The notes: generated from the sequence alone by a model not told the origin. Shown: positions 23,079 to 31,485, numbered from the stretch's first letter. The stretch is 38,173 nucleotides of DNA from Bacteroidales bacterium (GCA_003142515.1 PLMO01000154.1:1-38173), one strand, 5' to 3'. A program made the numbers and translations.

Positions 23079-24295
23079 AGATCCTTTTTCTTTGTAATAA
23101 ATCTCCCTATCCAGCTAAGGAAGGCGGTCCTATCGCCATGAGCATGATCATTGAAGGGCTCATCCGGGCAGGGCATAGCGTGAAGGTATTGGCCGTCAAT
23201 TCCAATAAATATTACATTGATATATCCTCGATCCCGGAGGAATACAGAAATAAAACAGGTATCGAACTGGTCCATGTCGATCTGAGCATTCAGCCATTGG
23301 CCGCCTTCCGGAACCTTTTCACCAACCGATCTTACCACGTTGAACGGTTCATCTCCCGCGACCTGGAAAATACATTGATCCGGATCCTGCAAACCGAAAA
23401 GTTTGACATCGTACAGTTTGAAATGCTTTACATGAGTCCTTATGCCCAGGTAGTAAGGAAATATTCTGATGCCCGGATAGTGTTGCGTGCGCATAACATC
23501 GAACACCTTATCTGGCAGCGGATAGCAGCCAGCACAAAAAATCCGGTGAAACGTTTATACCTGCAATACCTGGTCAGGAAACTGAAAAAATACGAATGTT
23601 CCACGGTCCGCCAATTTGATGGCATTGCAGCCATAACCGAGCAGGATGCAGCGTTCTTCCGTTCTGCAGGATGCCTGCAACCGGAAGACGGAAGACGGAT
23701 TCCTGTTGTTGTGATCCCATTTGGAATTGACCCGGAGCAATTTCCGGAAACGAAGGATGAACCTGAATTTCCTTCCCTTTTTTCAATTGGAGCGATGGAC
23801 TGGATCCCCAACCTGGAAGGGATCTACTGGTTTCTGGAACAGGTTTGGCCGGAGATCCATCGCAAATACCCCGGACTGCATTATTACCTTGCAGGCCGGC
23901 ACATGCCCGGATGGCTCAGGAAAAAACAGTTTCCAAATGTCGAGGTCATAGGAGAAGTGGAAGATGCCATGGCATTTATGCGCTCCAAAGCTATCCTGAT
24001 CGTCCCGTTGCTTTCGGGAAGCGGGATCCGGATCAAGATCATCGAAGGAATGGCAACCGGGAAACCGATCATTTCCACAACCGTAGGTGCTGAAGGAATC
24101 CGGTATACCCGCGGTAAGGATATTTTCATCGCCGACACTCCGGAAGAATTCGTCCGCTGCATTTCGGACTGTATTGAAAATAAGATCCTGTGCGAAACAG
24201 TTGGCAGGAATGCCAGGGATCTCATCTTGGCAGAGTACAACCGCGATCTGATCATTTCAAAACTGATCAGGTTTTATCAAAAAATCAGGGAATGA
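23075..24295 (+). CDS. Glycosyltransferase, GT-B fold, family 4-like
   Basis: 406 residues from the ATG at 23075, which overlaps the permease stop (ATGA). It opens with the GT-B pattern MKILFLCNKSPYPAKEGGP and has the acceptor-side Gly-rich loop, a linker near PFGIDPEQF, and a C-terminal nucleotide-sugar domain (LFSIGAMDWIPNLEGIYWFL, HYYLAGR, VEVIGEVEDA, then PLLSGSGIRIKIIEGMATGK with the conserved Glu). A longer reading from 22937 runs through the permease gene and is rejected. It probably adds a sugar to a surface polysaccharide or lipid; donor and acceptor are unknown. Confidence 0.9.
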   Translation: MKILFLCNKSPYPAKEGGPIAMSMIIEGLIRAGHSVKVLAVNSNKYYIDISSIPEEYRNKTGIELVHVDLSIQPLAAFRNLFTNRSYHVERFISRDLENTLIRILQTEKFDIVQFEMLYMSPYAQVVRKYSDARIVLRAHNIEHLIWQRIAASTKNPVKRLYLQYLVRKLKKYECSTVRQFDGIAAITEQDAAFFRSAGCLQPEDGRRIPVVVIPFGIDPEQFPETKDEPEFPSLFSIGAMDWIPNLEGIYWFLEQVWPEIHRKYPGLHYYLAGRHMPGWLRKKQFPNVEVIGEVEDAMAFMRSKAILIVPLLSGSGIRIKIIEGMATGKPIISTTVGAEGIRYTRGKDIFIADTPEEFVRCISDCIENKILCETVGRNARDLILAEYNRDLIISKLIRFYQKIRE

Positions 24296-24334
24296 TCCGG
24301 GATTTATTTATTTTTGCTTTCCCAAGTTCACTTC

Positions 24335-25498
24335 ATGAAACTGTTTTTTCTACTACCGCGTGTGCCCTATCCAACTGAAAAAGGAGATAAACTAAGGGCG
24401 TTCAACCAGTTAAAACAACTATCGCAGAAGCATGAGGTCATTTTATGCGCGCTTAACGACTCTGTTCTTCATGAAGATGCCGAAAAAGTGCTTTCCACCT
24501 ATGCAAAGCATGTTTACATCATTGATATATCCAGGGTTTCTATTTATCTTCACCTGGTAAAGACTCTTTTCTCCGATAAACCTTTACAGGTAGGCTATTT
24601 TTACAATAAAAGAATTAACGGGATTATCCGTTCGCTGATCGACAAGCATAAACCCGATCATATTTTCTGTCAGTTGATACGGGTTGCCGAATATGTTAAA
24701 GGGATTCCCATCCCGAAAACCCTGGATTACCAGGATGTTTTTTCGAAGAATGTGGAACGCCGGCTGGCCACCGCACCTTTTTATATGAAACCATTCCTGA
24801 GGATGGAATACCGGCGGTTGCTCCGGTATGAACATGATGTCTTCGGAATGTTCGACAACAAAGTCATCATCTCCATCCCCGACAGGGATTTGATTCCTCA
24901 TCCCGACAGGGAAAAAATTGTAGTAGCCAGAAACGGGGTCGACACCACATTCTTCATGCCCATGAACCGGGAGAAGCAATACGACCTGGTATTTACAGGA
25001 AATATGGGATATCCCCCGAACATCAATGCAGCGGAATTCCTGGCACATAAAATCCTTCCCCTTATTCTGTCGCGTAAACCCGGTATCCGGATCCTGATCG
25101 CCGGCGCCAGTCCTAACCTCCGGGTCTCTGTACTGAAATCCGAAAACATTGAAGTCAGCGGGTGGGTTCCCGATATGCGCGAATGCTACGCCATGGCGAA
25201 GATTTTCATAGCTCCGATGCAGATCGGAACCGGCCTGCAGAACAAGTTACTGGAAGCCATGGCCATGCAGATCCCATGCATCACCTCCCCCTTAGCCAAC
25301 CAGGCCCTCCAGGCAAAGGAAAATGAAGAGATCCTGATCGCCGACACCGCTGAAGCTTATGCACACCACATTATATTTCTCCTTGACAATCCTGAAAAAG
25401 CCACTCAGATCGGCTGTGCAGGTTATAACTACATCATCAGTAACTTTAGCTGGGAGACAGAGACGGATAAAATTGAAAAATTGTTAAATACGAAGTAA
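24335..25498 (+). CDS. Glycosyltransferase, GT-B fold, similar to PEP-CTERM/EpsH1-associated sugar transferases
   Basis: 387 residues from the ATG at 24335 (MKLFFLLPRVPYPTEKGDKL); the upstream in-frame ATG at 24314 adds seven residues and fits less well. The VPYPxxKGDKLRAF start, LDYQDVFSKNVERR and RNGVDTTFF resemble the sugar transferase family known as TIGR03087. The C-terminal domain has VFTGNMGYPPNINAAEFL, ILIAGASPNLRV, VSGWVPDMRECYA and GTGLQNKLLEAMAMQIP with the conserved Glu. It follows the other glycosyltransferase after 39 nt and probably works in the same glycan pathway. TATTTTTG at 24309-24316 could provide an internal promoter. Confidence 0.88.
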   Translation: MKLFFLLPRVPYPTEKGDKLRAFNQLKQLSQKHEVILCALNDSVLHEDAEKVLSTYAKHVYIIDISRVSIYLHLVKTLFSDKPLQVGYFYNKRINGIIRSLIDKHKPDHIFCQLIRVAEYVKGIPIPKTLDYQDVFSKNVERRLATAPFYMKPFLRMEYRRLLRYEHDVFGMFDNKVIISIPDRDLIPHPDREKIVVARNGVDTTFFMPMNREKQYDLVFTGNMGYPPNINAAEFLAHKILPLILSRKPGIRILIAGASPNLRVSVLKSENIEVSGWVPDMRECYAMAKIFIAPMQIGTGLQNKLLEAMAMQIPCITSPLANQALQAKENEEILIADTAEAYAHHIIFLLDNPEKATQIGCAGYNYIISNFSWETETDKIEKLLNTK

Positions 25499-25502
25499 TC
25501 CC

Positions 25503-25530
25503 TGATCTCACATCTCACATCTCACATCTC
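25503..25530. repeat. Heptamer array, unit ACATCTC, directly before the ettA start
   Basis: Four units (TGATCTC, then ACATCTC three times) end three bases before the ettA ATG, so the array occupies the ribosome-binding region. A two-unit copy of the same heptamer lies at 31307-31320. Confidence 0.85.
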
Positions 25531-25533
25531 AAA

Positions 25534-27213
25534 ATGGTCGACGATAAAAAAATCATATTTTCAATGGTGAATGTCAGCAAGACATTCCCTCCTCATAAAC
25601 AGGTATTAAAAGATATCTATCTCTCCTTTTTTTATGGGGCCAAGATTGGCATTATAGGCCTGAATGGTTCCGGGAAATCAACCTTACTGAAGATCATTGC
25701 GGGTACAGAGAAATCCTTCCAGGGTGATGTGGTTTTTTCTCCGGGATACAGCATCGGCTTGCTGGAACAGGAACCGCTGGTTGACGAAACCAAAACGGTG
25801 CTGGAAATCGTCAAGGAAGGCGTCCAGGAGGTGGTCAATCTGCTGGAGGAATATGAACAGGTGAATGCCCGGTTTGGAGACCCTCTTTCAGATGCGGAGA
25901 TGGATAAGCTGATCCAGCGTCAGGGAGAATTGACGGAATTGCTCGATAATCATAATGCATGGGATCTTGACAGCCGCCTGCAGCGGGCGATGGATGCACT
26001 GCGCTGTCCCGAAGGTGACCGCCCGGTGAATGTGTTGTCGGGAGGAGAAAAAAGGCGGGTTGCATTATGCCGTCTCCTGCTCAGGGAACCGGATATCCTA
26101 TTGCTGGATGAGCCAACCAACCACCTGGATGCCGAATCGGTACAGTGGCTTGAACAGCATCTTAAACAATACAAAGGAACCGTTATCGCGATCACGCACG
26201 ACCGTTATTTTCTTGACAATGTTGCCGGTTGGATCCTGGAACTGGACCGTGGCGAAGGCATTCCCTGGCAGGGAAATTATTCATCCTGGCTGGAACAGAA
26301 ATCAAACCGCCTGGCCATGGAAGAGAAATCAGAAAGCAAGCGCAGAAAGACCCTGGAAAGGGAACTCGAATGGGTCAGGATGTCGCCGAAAGCCCGTCAG
26401 GCCAAAGGAAAAGCGAGACTGGCAGCTTATGAACGCCTGCTGAATGAAGATGCTAAACAAAAGGAGGAACGGTTGGAACTCTATATTCCTAATGGTCCAA
26501 GGTTGGGAAATAAGGTGATCGATGCCTCTGCCGTCGCAAAATCTTTTGGGGATAAACTACTTTTCGAGAACTTGGAATTTTCGCTTCCTCCTGCCGGGAT
26601 CGTAGGGGTGATCGGCCCCAATGGCGCCGGGAAAACTACTTTGTTCCGGTTGATCATCGGTTCTGAAAAGCCGGGCACCGGAATCTTTAATATCGGCGAT
26701 TCTGTAAAGATCGGGTATGTAGACCAGAGCCATGCAGCCATTGATCCTGACAAAACCGTCTTCCAGGTCATCTCAAACAACAGTGAGATCATCCAGCTGG
26801 GGGGTCGGTCGATGAATGCAAGGGCATATGTGGCGCGGTTTAATTTCACCGGGGCAGACCAGGAAAAGAAATGCGGTGTACTTTCCGGAGGCGAGCGCAA
26901 CCGGCTGCATCTCGCGCTGACCCTGAAAGAAGAAGCAAACGTCCTCCTGCTTGATGAGCCCACCAACGATATTGATGTGAATACTTTACGAGCCCTGGAA
27001 GAAGGACTTGAAAATTTCGCAGGGTGTGCGGTAATCATCTCGCACGACCGTTGGTTTCTCGACCGCGTGGCAACCCATATCCTGGCATTTGAAGGAAATT
27101 CGCAGGTTTATTTCTTCGAAGGCGGTTATTCTGAATACGAAGAAAACCGGAAGAAAAGGCTTGGCGACGAAACCCCGACACGGATCCGCTACAAGAAACT
27201 GAAAGCAGATTGA
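25534..27213 (+). CDS. ettA: ABC-F translation factor EttA (energy-dependent translational throttle A)
   Basis: 559 residues, the usual EttA length. Two ABC ATPase domains without membrane segments: Walker A GLNGSGKST (42-50) with signature LSGGEKRR and Walker B ILLLDEPTNHLD, and a second Walker A GPNGAGKTT (361-369) with LSGGERNR and VLLLDEPTNDID. The interdomain linker carries RMSPKARQAKGKARLAAYERL, typical of the EttA P-site tRNA interaction motif. EttA binds the ribosomal E site and gates early elongation according to ATP level. The 35-bp gap upstream consists mostly of an ACATCTC heptamer array. Confidence 0.94.
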   Translation: MVDDKKIIFSMVNVSKTFPPHKQVLKDIYLSFFYGAKIGIIGLNGSGKSTLLKIIAGTEKSFQGDVVFSPGYSIGLLEQEPLVDETKTVLEIVKEGVQEVVNLLEEYEQVNARFGDPLSDAEMDKLIQRQGELTELLDNHNAWDLDSRLQRAMDALRCPEGDRPVNVLSGGEKRRVALCRLLLREPDILLLDEPTNHLDAESVQWLEQHLKQYKGTVIAITHDRYFLDNVAGWILELDRGEGIPWQGNYSSWLEQKSNRLAMEEKSESKRRKTLERELEWVRMSPKARQAKGKARLAAYERLLNEDAKQKEERLELYIPNGPRLGNKVIDASAVAKSFGDKLLFENLEFSLPPAGIVGVIGPNGAGKTTLFRLIIGSEKPGTGIFNIGDSVKIGYVDQSHAAIDPDKTVFQVISNNSEIIQLGGRSMNARAYVARFNFTGADQEKKCGVLSGGERNRLHLALTLKEEANVLLLDEPTNDIDVNTLRALEEGLENFAGCAVIISHDRWFLDRVATHILAFEGNSQVYFFEGGYSEYEENRKKRLGDETPTRIRYKKLKAD

Positions 27214-27250
27214 CAGATTTAGCGGGTATTTGCATGGCTTTTGACGGGTC

Positions 27251-27279
27251 TTTGGATTCCCCGATTATTATTATCTTTG
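27251..27279 (+). promoter_or_regulatory. Candidate promoter for hisS
   Basis: TTTG (27251-27254), 17 nt, TATCTTTG (27272-27279; exact TAnnTTTG match), 15 nt before the hisS ATG. It rules out an apparent start at 27241. Confidence 0.55.
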
Positions 27280-27294
27280 TACAAATTTTCCGGA

Positions 27295-28707
27295 ATGTCA
27301 CTCCAGAAACCTTCCATTCCCAAAGGCACCCGTGATTTCTCCCCGCTTGAAATGGTGAGGAGAAACTATATTTTCGACACCATCCGCAAAGTATTCCAGC
27401 TTTTCGGTTACCAACCCATCGAAACACCGGCCATGGAAAATCTTTCCACCCTATTGGGTAAATACGGCGAAGAAGGCGATAAATTGCTCTTCAAGATCCT
27501 GAATTCGGGTGATTTCCTGGAGAATCGAGGATGGAGAATGGAGGATGGAAGTCGGAGGTCAGAGGTTGGAGGTCGGAATGAGGAGCAACTTGATTATAGG
27601 ACACTTTTACCTTTTATTACTGAAAAAGGGCTGCGTTATGATTTGACTGTTCCTTTTGCACGGTATGTGGTACAGCATCAGAACGAGATCATTTTCCCTT
27701 TCAAACGATACCAGATTCAGCCTGTCTGGAGAGCCGACCGGCCCCAGAAAGGACGATACAGGGAATTTTTCCAGTGCGATGTGGATGTGATCGGCAGCGA
27801 TTCCCTGCTGAATGAGGTTGAACTTGTGCAGATCGCCGATAAAGTTTTCACCAACCTGGGACTGAAGTATATTGTTAAACTGAACAACCGGAAGATCCTC
27901 TCCGGGATTGCAGAGGTGATCGGAGAACCCGGTGGAATGATTGATCTTACCATTACCCTTGACAAAATGGAGAAAACCCATATGGATTTTGTCATTACCG
28001 AACTCCGCGAGAAAGGATTTGCAGATGCTTCGATCGATGCCCTTGCGCCATTCCTGAATTTTGCTGCGGAAAAGGATCTTGCCGTCATACTGCCATTCTT
28101 AAAAGTCAATCTTCATGCTTCCTCAATAGGATTGGCGGGAATCGATGAAATAGAAAAAATAACAGGTTATCTCCAAGATCTTCAATTATCCGGTTCGGTA
28201 GAGTTGGATATTTCCCTTGCCCGCGGGTTAAATTACTACACCGGGACCATCATCGAAGTGAAAGCAAAGGATGTTCCCATGGGGAGCATTTGCGGGGGTG
28301 GCCGTTACGATGACCTTACCGGGATCTTTGGCCTTAAAGGTGTTTCCGGTGTCGGGATCTCTTTCGGCGCCGACCGGATTTATGATGTGATGAATGAGCT
28401 GAACCTTTTTCCTGAGATGATCGCGGCTACTACAAAAGTCCTTTTCGTGAATTTCGGGGCAGCAGAAGAAAAATTCTGCCTTCCCATTCTTTCCAGCCTC
28501 CGTGAATCAGGCATTCCTGCTGAGATCTTTCCGGAAGCTGCCAAATTGAAGAAGCAGCTGGATTATGCCAACCGTAAAAAAATCCCTTATACGGTTCTGG
28601 TGGGTGAAAATGAGATGAAGGAAGGGATGCTAACCCTAAAGGACATGCAGACTGGAGAACAGAAGTTGATGACATTGGAACAAGTAAAGGAGAAAATGGC
28701 GAAATAG
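27295..28707 (+). CDS. hisS: Histidyl-tRNA synthetase with in-frame heptamer insertion
   Basis: 470 residues from the ATG at 27295 ([20 protein letters not shown]). A class II synthetase that charges tRNA-His: motif 2 region [14 protein letters not shown], histidine-binding [14 protein letters not shown], motif 3 [13 protein letters not shown] and a C-terminal anticodon-binding domain ([18 protein letters not shown] onward). Residues about 76-96, between KILNSGDFL and the conserved [16 protein letters not shown], are a low-complexity stretch rich in Arg, Gly and Glu ([20 protein letters not shown]) encoded by nine 7-bp units. The frame is kept because nine units make 63 bp. Essential function suggests that the insertion is tolerated in a surface loop ahead of motif 2. 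Confidence 0.95.
   Translation: MSLQKPSIPKGTRDFSPLEMVRRNYIFDTIRKVFQLFGYQPIETPAMENLSTLLGKYGEEGDKLLFKILNSGDFLENRGWRMEDGSRRSEVGGRNEEQLDYRTLLPFITEKGLRYDLTVPFARYVVQHQNEIIFPFKRYQIQPVWRADRPQKGRYREFFQCDVDVIGSDSLLNEVELVQIADKVFTNLGLKYIVKLNNRKILSGIAEVIGEPGGMIDLTITLDKMEKTHMDFVITELREKGFADASIDALAPFLNFAAEKDLAVILPFLKVNLHASSIGLAGIDEIEKITGYLQDLQLSGSVELDISLARGLNYYTGTIIEVKAKDVPMGSICGGGRYDDLTGIFGLKGVSGVGISFGADRIYDVMNELNLFPEMIAATTKVLFVNFGAAEEKFCLPILSSLRESGIPAEIFPEAAKLKKQLDYANRKKIPYTVLVGENEMKEGMLTLKDMQTGEQKLMTLEQVKEKMAK
27520..27582 (+). repeat. Heptamer array inside hisS, unit GAGGATG / GAGGTCG
   Basis: Nine successive 7-bp units: GAGAATC, GAGGATG, GAGAATG, GAGGATG, GAAGTCG, GAGGTCA, GAGGTTG, GAGGTCG, GAATGAG (the last is weaker). 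The total of 63 bp equals 21 codons. All three codon frames are visited because 7 is not a multiple of 3, which explains the irregular peptide. Confidence 0.88.
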
Positions 28708-28723
28708 CAAAAAAAAAACCAAA

Positions 28724-28807
28724 ACCCAGAACCTTTTACCTTGTACCCAAAACCTAATACCTAATACCCAACACCTATTGCCTATTGCCCAATGCCTAAT
28801 GCCTGAC
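28724..28807. repeat. Longest heptamer array, consensus RCCYnnn, between hisS and the HAL gene
   Basis: Twelve consecutive 7-bp units in exact register: ACCCAGA, ACCTTTT, ACCTTGT, ACCCAAA, ACCTAAT (twice), ACCCAAC, ACCTATT, GCCTATT, GCCCAAT, GCCTAAT, GCCTGAC. The RCC core is kept while the other positions drift, with neighbouring units most alike, as expected from local duplication. It fills most of the 151-bp gap; no promoter or terminator was recognised there. Confidence 0.9.
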
Positions 28808-28858
28808 ATAGTAGCAGTAAAAAAGTTTAATCAATGTACTAATAAAGAGTAGAAAAAA

Positions 28859-30382
28859 ATGACACTTGTAATTAAAGGGGCGGGATTGACCATTGAAGAT
28901 GTTGTATGCGTTGCCCGCCAGAATGAAAAAGTAGAATTAGACAAGAAGGCCATTGAACGGATCCATGCCTGCCGTGCCATGCTGGAAAGGAAAATTGAAG
29001 CCCATGAGATCATGTACGGGGTGAATACCGGTATCGGTGAATTCTCGGAAGTTGTCCTGAATGATGACCAGGTAAAAGATTTTCAGAAATATCTGATTTA
29101 TAACCATGCAGCAGGTATAGGCGATCCGATGCCCATTGATTGGGTACGCGGTGCCATGCTGGGACGCATCAATGTACATGCACACGGAAATTCCGGCTCA
29201 CGGCTGGAGATCACACAAACGCTGGTTGACATGCTCAACAAGGGTGTTACACCTTTTGTTTGCCAGAAAGGATCGGTGGGCGCATGCGGCGACCTTGCAC
29301 CGATGTCGCAGATTGCCCTGTTGATGATGGGAGAAGGACATGCCTATTACGAAGGTACGTTATACACGGGGAAAGAAGCGCTTGAAAGAGCCGGAATCCT
29401 TGTTCCGGAATTGATGGCACGTGACGGGCTGGCCATTATCAATGGATCGAATGTACTTACAGCAATGAGTGCTCTTTTTCTCTACGATGCAAACAACTGG
29501 TTGAAACAGGCAGAAATTGCAGCCTCGATGTCACTGGAAGCCATGAAAGCCAACATGCGGCCTTATCTGCCAAAACTGCATGAGGTCAGGGGCTTTAAAG
29601 GTGCCATCCGAAGTGCTGCAGCTATCCTGAAATGTGTGAAAGGCGGCGACCTTGCTGAAAGAAAAGTAAAATGCAAAGTCCAGGATGCCTATTCAATGCG
29701 TTCAACACCACAGGTTATCGGCGCCGCACACGATGCGCTTGCCTATGCACGTTCGCAGGTTGAGATCGAACTAAACGGGGTCGGGGATAACCCGGTCTTC
29801 TTCCCGGAAGAAAACCTGCAGCTCTCCGGGGCAAATTTCCAGGGTTCACCGGTATCGGTTCCCATGGACATGGCAGGGATAGTCGTTACCATGGTAAGTG
29901 TGATGTCGGAAAGAAGACTGAACCGTTTGAACAATCCGGCCCTCAGCGTTGGCTTACCGGCTTTCCTTACAAAAGGTGCCGGCATGTTCAGCGGAATGAT
30001 GCTGAGCCAATATACAGCCGATATGCAGATCGTTGAACAACGCATACTTTCGGCTCCGGCTTCGATACAGAGTATTCCCGCTGCAGCAGACCAGGAAGAT
30101 TTTGTTTCAATGGGAATGAATACGGCCCTGAAGAATTTCCAGATCCTCGACAATGCTTATGGCATTCTTGGCATCGAATTCATGGCAGCAGCACAAGCCC
30201 TTGATTTCAGGGAATATAAGTTCGGCGCCGGCGTCAACAAAGCAAAGGAAGTAATACGGAATCATGTTGCATTCCTGGATGTTGACCGCCCATTGTATCC
30301 AGATCATAATGCCATGAAATCCTTAGTCAAATCCTGCGAGATCCTGGATGAAGTTGAGAAAGTCGTCGGAAGCCTTGAGTAA
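28859..30382 (+). CDS. Histidine ammonia-lyase homologue with Ala-Cys-Gly MIO triad
   Basis: 507 residues, HAL/PAL family: eliminates ammonia from histidine (to urocanate) or a related aromatic amino acid using a self-made MIO electrophile. The MIO triad is Ala142-Cys143-Gly144 (GSVGACGDLAP) instead of Ala-Ser-Gly. Other residues match Pseudomonas putida HAL almost number for number: Tyr53 (MYGVNTGIG), His83 (YNHAAGIG), Asn195 (INGSN), Tyr278 and Arg281 (QDAYSMR) and Glu413 (DQEDFVSMG); His83 and the Glu favour histidine over Phe or Tyr. Work on P. putida HAL showed that Cys at 143 can still mature to an active enzyme. No hutU, hutI or hutG lies nearby, so a standard degradation operon is absent. 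Two small membrane-protein genes follow after 25 nt. An aminomutase role is an alternative. Confidence 0.85.
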   Translation: MTLVIKGAGLTIEDVVCVARQNEKVELDKKAIERIHACRAMLERKIEAHEIMYGVNTGIGEFSEVVLNDDQVKDFQKYLIYNHAAGIGDPMPIDWVRGAMLGRINVHAHGNSGSRLEITQTLVDMLNKGVTPFVCQKGSVGACGDLAPMSQIALLMMGEGHAYYEGTLYTGKEALERAGILVPELMARDGLAIINGSNVLTAMSALFLYDANNWLKQAEIAASMSLEAMKANMRPYLPKLHEVRGFKGAIRSAAAILKCVKGGDLAERKVKCKVQDAYSMRSTPQVIGAAHDALAYARSQVEIELNGVGDNPVFFPEENLQLSGANFQGSPVSVPMDMAGIVVTMVSVMSERRLNRLNNPALSVGLPAFLTKGAGMFSGMMLSQYTADMQIVEQRILSAPASIQSIPAAADQEDFVSMGMNTALKNFQILDNAYGILGIEFMAAAQALDFREYKFGAGVNKAKEVIRNHVAFLDVDRPLYPDHNAMKSLVKSCEILDEVEKVVGSLE

Positions 30383-30407
30383 ACCTTCTGAATTAATCAA
30401 AAGCTAA

Positions 30408-30848
30408 ATGGAAGAACAACAAATGCTGCCGGCCACAGAGTCCAGGAAAAAACGTCCGAACCTGCTTACCATTCTCTGCATTCTGACCTTTATTTATAGT
30501 GGCATAGGTGCTTTTTCGAACCTGATGGTTTTCATCTTCTTCGATGCATCCATGAAATTTGCAGCAGAATTGGTGAAAGCATTCAAGTTGCCGGGTATGG
30601 ATTTGTTCCTGGATGCCAAACCCAATTATTTTGCAGCCACTGCGTTGATCAATGCCCTGGCCCTTACAGGAGCGATAATGATGTGGCAACTGCGGAAGCT
30701 GGGATTTCATATTTATACGGTTTCCCAGATACTGGTGATCCTTGCTCCCATGTATTTTTTCCGGCTCCCGGGCCCGGATTTCTTCAGTATCCTCTTATCA
30801 GGAGTATTCGTCCTGCTGTATAGTTCTAACCTGAAAAAGATGTCCTGA
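30408..30848 (+). CDS. Small multi-span membrane protein, unknown function (paralogue A)
   Basis: 146 residues: a polar N-terminus (MEEQQMLPATESRKKRPN) and four predicted membrane helices (approx. 20-43, 62-76, 85-100, 106-140). I do not recognise the family. It shares the pattern KRPxLLTxLC, a mid-protein A..G.I.MWQLRKLGF helix-loop and a hydrophobic C-terminus with the next gene, so the two are tandem paralogues. It starts 25 nt after the HAL homologue and may be in its transcript. Confidence 0.75.
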   Translation: MEEQQMLPATESRKKRPNLLTILCILTFIYSGIGAFSNLMVFIFFDASMKFAAELVKAFKLPGMDLFLDAKPNYFAATALINALALTGAIMMWQLRKLGFHIYTVSQILVILAPMYFFRLPGPDFFSILLSGVFVLLYSSNLKKMS

Positions 30849-30850
30849 AA

Positions 30851-31273
30851 ATGGAAGAGATCAGTACGACACCCGGAAATACCCAGGAAGAAGCAGCTAA
30901 ACGGCCTTTTTTGCTGACTGTTCTTTGTTTGTTTTTCTTCGTCTTCTTTGGTCTGATTTCCATTCTTTTTCTTTTTGCATTGCTGTATTCAGGCTCCATT
31001 GCCGATATGGTACTCAGGTATGCACCCGAAAATCCACCTGCAAGGATTACGGTGCTTTTTTATATCCTCGGGGGATTCCTCCTGCACGCTTTGTCACTGG
31101 CTGGTATCATTCTTATCTGGAAAATGAGAAGACTGGGATACATACTATTCAGCATCTCATCGCTGATAATTGCTGCTTATCAATTGTTCGAAACACAGAT
31201 TTCACCTCTTACCACGGTCTTTTACATCGGCCCTATCCTTGTATTCGGTTTATTCATAAAAAAACTGAAATAG
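30851..31273 (+). CDS. Small multi-span membrane protein, unknown function (paralogue B)
   Basis: 140 residues beginning MEEISTTPGNTQEEAAKRPF, two bases after the previous stop, so surely co-transcribed. Four hydrophobic segments (approx. 21-45, 65-85, 93-110, 115-136); the LIWKMRRLGYILFSISSLI segment matches MWQLRKLGFHIYTVSQIL of paralogue A. No functional motif is visible. The pair might form a heteromeric membrane complex; this is inference from duplication and spacing only. Confidence 0.75.
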   Translation: MEEISTTPGNTQEEAAKRPFLLTVLCLFFFVFFGLISILFLFALLYSGSIADMVLRYAPENPPARITVLFYILGGFLLHALSLAGIILIWKMRRLGYILFSISSLIIAAYQLFETQISPLTTVFYIGPILVFGLFIKKLK

Positions 31274-31306
31274 AAGAATTGTTGCTTATCCGACTTTTCA
31301 ACACTC

Positions 31307-31320
31307 CCATCTCACATCTC
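31307..31320. repeat. Two-unit heptamer remnant CCATCTC ACATCTC
   Basis: Two units of the heptamer also found before ettA, in the 340-bp gap between paralogue B and SusC1. The rest of 31274-31417 is AT-rich with a weak palindrome (TTAACTT...AAGTTAA near 31364-31382) and no T run; I see no gene or terminator in it. Confidence 0.55.
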
Positions 31321-31444
31321 ACTTTATCACTTTTTTATCTTTTCTCCGAAAATTTTGCAATTCATTAACTTTAAACAAGTTAAAAATTTTCAGTTTATCA
31401 AATATCATTATTGTTAACTTTTTTTTAACATTTTATTAAATTTG

Positions 31445-31477
31445 TTTGACATTTAAGGATTATATTTATTAAAATTG
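31445..31477 (+). promoter_or_regulatory. Candidate promoter of SusC1
   Basis: TTTG (31445-31448), 21 nt, TAAAATTG (31470-31477; one mismatch to TAnnTTTG). The same arrangement occurs before SusC2. Transcription would begin near 31484, giving a leader of about 130 nt. Confidence 0.45.
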
Positions 31478-31485
31478 CATTGGAA

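Noticed and set aside
26481-27038. 185-codon minus-strand ORF
   Set aside because: Antisense shadow of ettA; Ser/Pro-rich composition typical of complement reading.
28724-28807. CRISPR array
   Set aside because: The repeat period is 7 bp with no spacers, and no cas genes are present.
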